Below, one piece after another: positions 35,539 through 41,363 of a stretch of 41,363 nt of DNA. This DNA comes from Methanobrevibacter sp. (GTDB lineage: Archaea > Methanobacteriota > Methanobacteria > Methanobacteriales > Methanobacteriaceae). The stretch covers positions 1 to 41,363 of the forward strand of contig JAFZMD010000063.1 of the NCBI GenBank assembly GCA_017553445.1, written 5' to 3'. The notes under the pieces were generated by a model. That model had not been told where the DNA came from. It was given only the letters and a program-made list of their open reading frames with translations, and made no database searches. The translations under genes and the position numbers were made by a program. Position 1 is the stretch's first letter; every line of letters starts with the position of its first letter.

Positions 35539-37977
35539 ATGATAAATGATACATTATCCAAGTTTAAAACATCCAAAGATGGACTAAATGAAAGTGAAGT
35601 TCTAAAAAGGCAGGAAAAATATGGTCTAAATGAACTTGAAGAACAGAAAGTGAAAGGCCCTCTTTTTCTTTTATTGGAACAGTTTATAGATGTTTTAATA
35701 GCTCTTTTAATTATCGCTGCCATAGCAGCTTATGCTGTTGGAGACGTTATTGATGCCGGAGTAATTGTTCTGGCAATATTATTGAATGTCATAATGGGCT
35801 TTATACAGGAATACCGTTCCCAAAAAGCTGTGGAAACGCTTAAAACCTTAATAACAAAGCATGCCATTGTCAAGAGATCGTCTGAAATTAAAACGATTGA
35901 TTCAAGGGAGCTGACTGTTGGAGATATTGTAATTTTGGAAGAAGGAATTAAGATACCTGCAGATTTGGTTTTAATCGAATCAAATAATTTAATTGTCGAT
36001 GAATCATCATTAACAGGCGAATCCGAAGGTGTTAATAAAGACATTGACGATGAAGCATATATGGATTCAATTGTTTTATCCGGAAATGCCATGGGAGTTG
36101 TATCAGATATCGGTATGGCCACAAGCATAGGCAAAATTGCCGAAGTTGTTCAGCAGGAATCAAGTGAAACACCCCTTCAAAGGAAAGTTGACAAGTTGGG
36201 AAAATCACTATCAGCCATTGCAATACTTGTGTGTATTGCCGTTTTTGTTTTAGAGTTATATAAAGGAGTTCCGCTGGTTGAGACATTCATGACTGCAGTT
36301 TCACTTGCAGTTGCAGCAATTCCTGAAGGACTGCCTGCCGTTTTAACTTTAACATTGGCTTTGGGCATGCAGCAGATGGCAGAATCCAATGCAATTGTTA
36401 AGAAATTGCTTTCTGTTGAAACCCTTGGGTCATGTACCGTCATATGCAGTGACAAGACCGGTACATTAACTGAAAACAAAATGACCGTTACGGATTCATT
36501 TTATTATAATGCTGAGAAAACTGCACTGATTGGAACACTATGTAACAATGCAGTAATCAGGGAAGATGAAGCTATTGGAAATTCAACAGATATTGCGATT
36601 TTAAAGCATTTTAAAAACAATTCAATCAAAAATAAAACTTATACCCGAGTTAATGAAATCCCCCTTGACCGTTCTCGTAAGATAATGACTACAGAATATA
36701 CGTGTGGGGATGAAAATAATATAATTTTATCAAAAGGTGCTCCAGAAATAATAATATCCAAATGCAAATACATAGATGATGATGGAAGTATTGAAATAAT
36801 CACACCTGAAATTAAGCAAACGCTATCTAAAAAAATTGATGAAATGACGAACAATGCTTTAAGGACAATAGGCTTTGCATACAAAATCAAAGATGAAACA
36901 TCAGATGAAGAAAATCTTATTTTTACAGGTCTTGTTGGAATAATAGATCCTGCCAAAAAAAGTGCCAAAAAGGCAGTTGAAGACTGTAAAAAGGCAGGAA
37001 TCAAAGTTGTGATGATTACAGGAGACCACAAAAAAACCGCAACCTCCATTGCTAAAGACCTGAACATACTGACAACAGGCCAAGTCATAACAGGAGAGGA
37101 ACTGGATTCACTGAGCGATGAAGAGTACCTGAAAATAGTAGAAGACATTCAGGTTTATGCCAGAGCCAAACCAACACAAAAAATGAAGATTGTAGAAACC
37201 CTAAAGCAAAAGGAAAATATAGTTTCAATGACAGGAGACGGCGTGAATGACGCCCCAGCACTTAAAAAGGCATCAATTGGAGTTGCAATGGGTAACGGTA
37301 CGGATGTCGCTCATGAAGCTGCAGATATGATAATACAGGATAATGACTTTGCAACAATAGTTAAGGCAATAAAAGAAGGAAGGAAAATCTACGACAACAT
37401 CAAAAGATTTGTAAAATTCCAGGTATCAACAAATGTAGGTGCAATATTAACGATAATAGGCACGTCACTCCTGTCCCTCCCGCTGCCCTTTAACCCGGCA
37501 CAGTTATTATGGATTAATATAGTAATGGACGGACCGCCTGCACAAACACTAGGCCTTGAGGGAGCCGAAAAGGACATTATGGAAAGAAATCCCGAAACAG
37601 GAGATATTCTAAACAGGAATGTGTTGCTTAAGATATTCATATCCGGAATTGTAATGGCCATCGGAACAATAGGAGTATTCATCTATGAATTGAATACGAC
37701 AAGCAGCACTAAAGCAATGACCGTTGCATTCACACTGTTTGTAGTTTATCAGCTGTTTAATGCATATAACTGTAAGGCAAACTCCGAAAGCTCAAGCAGA
37801 TTCCTATACGCAGGACTGATGCTCTCATTGATTCTGCAGATTCTAATCATATACATACCGCAATTGCAGACAATATTTAAAACAACATCAATCGGATTAA
37901 CGGACTGGATTGTTATAATAATCGTAGCGTTTACCATAATAATAGCTGAAAAAATCATGAATAAAGTGATAAAATGA
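35539..37977 (+). CDS. P-type calcium/manganese ATPase, SPCA (PMR1)-like
   Basis: 812 residues, a P2A-type ion pump. It has SLTGES in the actuator domain, the phosphorylated Asp305 in DKTGTLTENK, MTGDGVNDAPALKKA (from 564), and ten membrane helices. Ion-binding residues are visible: Glu263 in M4 (IPEGLP) and Asn660 and Asp664 in M6 (WINIVMDGPPAQTLGLE). M5 reads STNVGAILTI, so the Glu of calcium site I in SERCA is Ala here. Both the M5 change and the DGPPAQ text resemble yeast PMR1 and SPCA, which carry one Ca2+ or Mn2+ per cycle. Export of Ca2+ or Mn2+ is inferred. The start abuts UPF0146, and cbiJ overlaps the stop by four bases, so the three form an operon. Confidence 0.9.
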   Translation: MINDTLSKFKTSKDGLNESEVLKRQEKYGLNELEEQKVKGPLFLLLEQFIDVLIALLIIAAIAAYAVGDVIDAGVIVLAILLNVIMGFIQEYRSQKAVETLKTLITKHAIVKRSSEIKTIDSRELTVGDIVILEEGIKIPADLVLIESNNLIVDESSLTGESEGVNKDIDDEAYMDSIVLSGNAMGVVSDIGMATSIGKIAEVVQQESSETPLQRKVDKLGKSLSAIAILVCIAVFVLELYKGVPLVETFMTAVSLAVAAIPEGLPAVLTLTLALGMQQMAESNAIVKKLLSVETLGSCTVICSDKTGTLTENKMTVTDSFYYNAEKTALIGTLCNNAVIREDEAIGNSTDIAILKHFKNNSIKNKTYTRVNEIPLDRSRKIMTTEYTCGDENNIILSKGAPEIIISKCKYIDDDGSIEIITPEIKQTLSKKIDEMTNNALRTIGFAYKIKDETSDEENLIFTGLVGIIDPAKKSAKKAVEDCKKAGIKVVMITGDHKKTATSIAKDLNILTTGQVITGEELDSLSDEEYLKIVEDIQVYARAKPTQKMKIVETLKQKENIVSMTGDGVNDAPALKKASIGVAMGNGTDVAHEAADMIIQDNDFATIVKAIKEGRKIYDNIKRFVKFQVSTNVGAILTIIGTSLLSLPLPFNPAQLLWINIVMDGPPAQTLGLEGAEKDIMERNPETGDILNRNVLLKIFISGIVMAIGTIGVFIYELNTTSSTKAMTVAFTLFVVYQLFNAYNCKANSESSSRFLYAGLMLSLILQILIIYIPQLQTIFKTTSIGLTDWIVIIIVAFTIIIAEKIMNKVIK

Positions 37978-38786
37978 AAAAATTAACAATAATGCTTTTA
38001 GGAGGGACAAAAGACTCCACAGAACTAATTAAACACCTGAAAAACAATTATGATGCACATATTTTAACCACTACAACAACGGAATACGGATCCAAGTTGG
38101 CTATTGAAGCGGGAAGCGATGAAACAATAGCAAGACCCCTTTTGAAAGACGAAATTATCGAGATTATAAATAATTCTGACTTTGACATATTGATTGATGC
38201 AACACACCCATTTGCCGAACATATCACACAGACAAGCGTGAGCGTCTCTAAAATATGTGAAATTCCATATATCCGTTTTGAAAGGCCATCCATAGATTTT
38301 AAGGATATTGATACAAGCCACATCATTTTTGCAAAATCCTTTGAAAATGCAGGCGAAATAATATCTAAAGAAATACCTGAAGGGAATATACTGCATTTTG
38401 CAGGGGCAAACACAATGGAAGATGTCTTGAAAAACGTTTCAAAAGACAGATTTTATCCCCGCATATTAAAGGTTCCGAAATCAATTGAAAAATGTGAAAA
38501 GCTGGGAATTGAAAATGACCATATCATAGCGATGAAAGGTGCCGCCAGCTTAAAAGAAAACATCGATTTAATTGAAAAGTATGATGCAAGTGTCATGATA
38601 ACAAAAGAAAGCGGTGAAATAGGCGGAGTTATTGAAAAAATTGATGCTGCAAATCAAAAGGATATATTCTTAATCATGATAAAAAGACCAATCATCAAAG
38701 AATTGGATAAAAAAGATATAGTGTCAAATCTAGAAGATTTTGATAAAAAAATAGAAAAAATAATAAACGCCGAGACTGAGATTTGA
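37974..38786 (+). CDS. cbiJ: Cobalt-precorrin-6A reductase
   Basis: 270 residues of the CbiJ/CobK family, which reduces precorrin-6A in corrinoid (B12) synthesis with NADPH. Visible signatures are LLGGTKDSTELI at the N-terminus, DATHPFAEHIT, YIRFERPS, FAGANTMED and a late ITKESGEIGGVIEKIDAA. It overlaps the ATPase gene by ATGA, so translation is coupled. Its last 19 bases, including the stop, lie antisense within a tRNA-Ser gene, and its Lys/Ile-rich C-terminal codons read on the other strand as the T-rich terminator of that tRNA. No other corrinoid genes are in the window. Confidence 0.9.
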   Translation: MKKLTIMLLGGTKDSTELIKHLKNNYDAHILTTTTTEYGSKLAIEAGSDETIARPLLKDEIIEIINNSDFDILIDATHPFAEHITQTSVSVSKICEIPYIRFERPSIDFKDIDTSHIIFAKSFENAGEIISKEIPEGNILHFAGANTMEDVLKNVSKDRFYPRILKVPKSIEKCEKLGIENDHIIAMKGAASLKENIDLIEKYDASVMITKESGEIGGVIEKIDAANQKDIFLIMIKRPIIKELDKKDIVSNLEDFDKKIEKIINAETEI

Positions 38787-38850
38787 ACTCAGGAGGAGAA
38801 ACTCCACGGGATTTCAAGTCCCGCGCCTTACCAGACTAGACTACCTCGGC
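38768..38850 (-). tRNA. tRNA-Ser (anticodon UGA), copy 1
   Basis: 83 bases folding as a serine tRNA: acceptor GCCGAGG paired with TCTCGGC, anticodon stem CGGGA/TCCCG around loop CTTGAAA (anticodon TGA), a long variable arm GGAG..CTCC, T-loop TTCAAAT and discriminator G. No CCA is encoded. Position 7 forms a G-T wobble. The 3' end overlaps the cbiJ stop region by 19 bases; the T-rich sequence beyond it should terminate transcription. Confidence 0.95.
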
Positions 38851-38909
38851 ATATGAAAACAATGATAAAAAACTCTAATTTTAAAAAGTACAAAAAAAAT
38901 TTATAATAA

Positions 38910-38992
38910 CGCCGAGACTGGGATTTGAACCCAGGCGGAGAAACTCCACGGGATTTCAAGTCCCGCGCCTTACCAGGCTAGACTATCTCGGC
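38910..38992 (-). tRNA. tRNA-Ser (anticodon UGA), copy 2
   Basis: 83 bases, the same fold and anticodon as the copy 59 bases downstream, with five differences. Position 7 is A, giving an A-T pair. The D-loop has C for T, and the variable region has G for T. One T-stem pair is G-C here where the other copy has A-T, a compensated change. Discriminator is G and no CCA is encoded. It lies 43 bases after rpsJ. Confidence 0.95.
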
Positions 38993-39012
38993 TTTATGAT
39001 AATAACAAGGGG

Positions 39013-39037
39013 AAATATTTAGAAAATCTAAATATTT
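39013..39037 (-). terminator. 10-bp hairpin at the rpsJ stop
   Basis: AAATATTTAG and CTAAATATTT form a perfect 10-bp stem with a 5-base loop, straddling the rpsJ stop codon. It could end the str operon mRNA. The CTAAATATTT arm also lies 36-45 bases before tRNA-Ser copy 2, so it may include the tRNA TATA box. Confidence 0.4.
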
Positions 39038-39344
39038 ATCCTTTTAGTTCGATTTCAATACTTACATTGTCAGGAACATTAACTTTCATTACTTGTCTCA
39101 TTGCACGTTCGTCAGCTCCAATACCGACTAAACGTTTGTGAATCCTAAGTTCCCATTTTTCCCAAGATGCTTTTCCTTCACCATCAGGTGATTTTCTTGT
39201 AGGCACTACCAATTTTTTAGTAGGCAATGGAATAGGACCAGATAGATCAACACCAGTTCTTTCAGCAATATTTTTGAGTTGATCACATACATAAGCTAAT
39301 TTTTCTGGATCTGTTCCTGTAAGCTTAATTCTTGCTTGATTCAT
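39036..39344 (-). CDS. rpsJ: 30S ribosomal protein S10 (uS10)
   Basis: 102 residues, full length for archaeal S10. [25 protein letters not shown] opens the protein, GPIPLPTKK is the conserved loop, and [13 protein letters not shown] and [15 protein letters not shown] follow. The ATG has GGAGG seven bases upstream. It follows EF-1alpha in the conserved archaeal str operon order, but a hairpin with a T-run lies in the gap between them. Confidence 0.97.
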   Translation of the reverse strand: MNQARIKLTGTDPEKLAYVCDQLKNIAERTGVDLSGPIPLPTKKLVVPTRKSPDGEGKASWEKWELRIHKRLVGIGADERAMRQVMKVNVPDNVSIEIELKG

Positions 39345-39361
39345 TAATTATCCTCCAAAAT

Positions 39362-39411
39362 ACAAAAAAAGAAAAGAAAGTGTTAAGTTAAAAACTTAAA
39401 CACAACTTTCT
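39362..39411 (-). terminator. Hairpin plus T-run between EF-1alpha and rpsJ
   Basis: On the minus strand, seven bases after the EF-1alpha stop, TTAAGTT and AACTTAA pair around a three-base loop, with imperfect outer arms AGAAAG..CTTTCT, followed by a run rich in T (39374-39362). It looks like an intrinsic terminator or attenuator inside the operon. Confidence 0.5.
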
Positions 39412-39417
39412 ACAGAC

Positions 39418-40659
39418 TTATTGTTTTTCAGTAATTTCAATACATAAACCAGCTGCAACGGTTTGACCCATATCTCTGATAGCAAATCTACCCATTTGTG
39501 GGATTTCTTTTGCGTTTTCGAGACACATTGGTTTAGTTGGTTTGATTTTAACAATAGCTGCATTACCAGTTTTTAAGAAGTCAGGGTTTTCTTCATCAAC
39601 AGCACCAGTAGCAGGGTTTAATTTTTGCATTAATTCTAAGAAAGTACATGCTACTTGAGAGGTGTGACAGTGGAATACAGGAGTGTATCCAACGGTGATA
39701 ACACCAGGGTGTTGTAAAACAACAATTTGTGCTTTGAATTCTCTTGCTACAGTAGGGGAAGCATCAGTGTGTCCAGCTACGTCTCCTCTTCTGATATCGT
39801 TTTTACCGACACCTCTTACGTTGAATCCGATGTTGTCACCAGGTTCAGCAACTTCAAATACTTCGTGGTGCATTTCGATAGATTTAACTTCTCCGGAAGC
39901 TCCAGCAGGTTGGAAGATAACGTTTTCACCTTTTTTCATGACACCAGTTTCAACTCTTCCTACAGGTACAGTACCTACACCAGTAATGGAGTAAACGTCT
40001 TGAATAGGAATTCTTAAAGGTAAGTCAGTAGGTTTTTCAGGTGCGGATAATTTATCTAAAGCACTGATTAAGTCGTCTCCTTTGTACCATGGGGTGTTAG
40101 GAGATGCATCGTTAATGTTGTCCCCTTCAAATGCAGATAATGGGATGAAAGGTACTTGATCAGGGTTGAAACCTACAGTTTTAATTAAGTTAGATACTTC
40201 TTCTTTTAATTCGTTGTATTTGTCTTCACTGTAATCTACTAAATCGATTTTGTTAATAGCTACGATTAATTGGTTGATACCTAAAGTTTTGGATAAGAAC
40301 ACGTGTTCTTTGGTTTGTGGCATTACACCGTCGTCAGCTGCAACAACTAATACACCTGCGTCTGCTTGGGAAGCACCAGTAATCATGTTTTTAACGAAGT
40401 CTCTGTGTCCTGGGCAGTCTACTACAGTGTAGTCGTATTTTTTGGTGGAGAATTTTTGGTGAGCTAAATCGATAGTTACTCCTCTTTCTCTTTCTTCTCC
40501 TAATTTGTCCATAACAAATCTGAATTTGTTTTCACCGTCATCTAATTGTTGTTCAGCGATTGCACCAGCTTTTAATAATAAGTGTCCAACTAAAGTGGAT
40601 TTTCCGTGGTCAACGTGTCCAATAAATGCTAAGTTAAGATGTTCTTTTTCTTTTGCCAT
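39418..40659 (-). CDS. tuf: Translation elongation factor EF-1alpha (aEF1A)
   Basis: 413 residues. It delivers aminoacyl-tRNA to the ribosome using GTP. Visible are GHVDHGKST (P-loop), [10 protein letters not shown] (switch I), VDCPGHRDF (switch II) and NKIDL (guanine specificity), then two beta-barrel domains. The ATG at 40659 has GAGGTTATT upstream; a frame open 11 codons further upstream is rejected because the product should begin MAKEKEHLN. It follows EF-2 in the str operon after a 153-base A+T-rich gap without a gene. Confidence 0.97.
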   Translation of the reverse strand: MAKEKEHLNLAFIGHVDHGKSTLVGHLLLKAGAIAEQQLDDGENKFRFVMDKLGEERERGVTIDLAHQKFSTKKYDYTVVDCPGHRDFVKNMITGASQADAGVLVVAADDGVMPQTKEHVFLSKTLGINQLIVAINKIDLVDYSEDKYNELKEEVSNLIKTVGFNPDQVPFIPLSAFEGDNINDASPNTPWYKGDDLISALDKLSAPEKPTDLPLRIPIQDVYSITGVGTVPVGRVETGVMKKGENVIFQPAGASGEVKSIEMHHEVFEVAEPGDNIGFNVRGVGKNDIRRGDVAGHTDASPTVAREFKAQIVVLQHPGVITVGYTPVFHCHTSQVACTFLELMQKLNPATGAVDEENPDFLKTGNAAIVKIKPTKPMCLENAKEIPQMGRFAIRDMGQTVAAGLCIEITEKQ

Positions 40660-40812
40660 TATAATAACCTCTTTTGTAATATTAACAAACAATATCTATA
40701 AGCTTAAATGATAGCTTAAATTTACTTTATACTTTAACATATAAATAGATAATGTTTTTTCAATAAATTTCAATGAAAAATATAAAAAAATTAAAAATTT
40801 TAAATTTTAAAT

Positions 40813-41363
40813 CTATAAATCACCTAAGTAGTGGCTTGCAGGGAACGGTTCTGCAGATAAGCCTTTTCTTTGTCTGATTTCTTTCACGATTTGATGTTGC
40901 ATCTCACGTGGGAGCGGTTCAAATCCTGCGATTTCAGTAGACCATAAACATCTACCTTCAGCAGCGGATCTGATGTCACCAGCGAAACCAAACATTTCAG
41001 CTACAGGTACTTTGGACTCAATTTTAGCCATGTCACCGGTTCCTTGACCCATGTTGACAATTTGACCTCTTCTGTTTTGGATTTCACGAGTACATGCACC
41101 CATATAATCGTTAGGAGTATCGATAACTACTTTTTGCATTGGTTCAAGTAATGCAGGTTCTGCAAGCATCATGGAACCTAAGATTGCGTTTCTGATTGCA
41201 GGCAATACTTGAGCAGGTCCTCTGTGAACTGCATCTTCGTGAAGCTTAGCGTCAACAAGCTTGAATTTCAATCCTACAACCTCTTCATTTGCCAAAGGAC
41301 CATCCTTCAAGGCATCTTCAAAACCGTCAAGCAAAAGCTCTTTAACTTCATCCAAGTATTGAA
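40813..41363 (-). CDS. fusA: Translation elongation factor EF-2, C-terminal part
   Basis: Only the last 182 residues are inside the window; the frame is open to the edge, where it reads [10 protein letters not shown]. The text [35 protein letters not shown] and [18 protein letters not shown], ending [15 protein letters not shown], is domains IV-V of archaeal EF-2. Domain IV should also contain the diphthamide histidine, and NMGQGTG lies beyond it. EF-2 moves the tRNAs and mRNA after peptide transfer using GTP. Confidence 0.95.
   Translation of the reverse strand, partial: QYLDEVKELLLDGFEDALKDGPLANEEVVGLKFKLVDAKLHEDAVHRGPAQVLPAIRNAILGSMMLAEPALLEPMQKVVIDTPNDYMGACTREIQNRRGQIVNMGQGTGDMAKIESKVPVAEMFGFAGDIRSAAEGRCLWSTEIAGFEPLPREMQHQIVKEIRQRKGLSAEPFPASHYLGDL

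Overview
The window comes from a low-G+C methanogenic archaeon, most likely Methanobrevibacter or a close relative in the Methanobacteriales. The reasons are: a coenzyme F430 synthetase (only methanogens and relatives make F430); archaeal-type aRF1, aIF5A, EF-1alpha and EF-2; pyruvoyl-dependent arginine decarboxylase; a fused inositol-phosphatase/NAD kinase; UPF0146 and DUF447 proteins; and very large secreted adhesin-like proteins with Pmp-like beta-helix repeats. Starts are often preceded by GGAGG, GGTGAT or GTGAT, matching the archaeal 16S tail, and several genes start at TTG or GTG. For many genes I moved the start to such a site.

Layout. 1-1.6 kb: C-terminal part of a membrane-anchored adhesin-like protein, then a 39-residue RanBP2-like zinc finger gene. 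1.9-7.1 kb: SIS-domain sugar isomerase, DUF447 flavin-fold protein, an ornithine cyclodeaminase/adenine deaminase operon, and a small winged-helix regulator with a dyad in front. 7.1-9.5 kb: agmatinase and aIF5A on the minus strand, facing away from arginine decarboxylase; together these cover arginine to agmatine to putrescine and the protein that is hypusinated. 9.5-15.4 kb: a plus-strand run of IMPase-NADK fusion, cfbE, hemC, a Gfo/Idh/MocA dehydrogenase and a PyrE-like (GfcR-type) regulator, mostly NADP and tetrapyrrole metabolism. 15.7-19.5 kb: TDT transporter, M48 protease with three zinc ribbons, DGC cysteine protein, flavodoxin, HXXEE membrane protein.

19.6-21.4 kb holds the most unexpected item: a bacterial-type clpP-clpX pair in an archaeon. 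ClpX has no N-terminal zinc-binding domain but keeps its IGF and pore loops. ClpP has Asn where the catalytic Asp normally sits. A 6+6 bp dyad lies just upstream of the clpP ribosome-binding site. 21.8-29.2 kb is a single 2493-residue adhesin-like gene, followed by a 620-base gap containing a decayed cysteine-rich pseudogene. 29.9-34.0 kb: gdhA, a 40-bp tandem repeat, aRF1 and an unknown protein. 34.0-38.8 kb: zinc-ribbon membrane protein, RimI-like acetyltransferase, UPF0146, an SPCA-like calcium/manganese ATPase and cbiJ. The end carries two tRNA-Ser(UGA) genes and the str operon (EF-2, EF-1alpha, S10) on the minus strand.

The neighbours of clpXP do not form an obvious defence or mobile system, and I saw no CRISPR array, insertion sequence or integrase. 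All assignments rest on reading motifs by eye; no database search was run.
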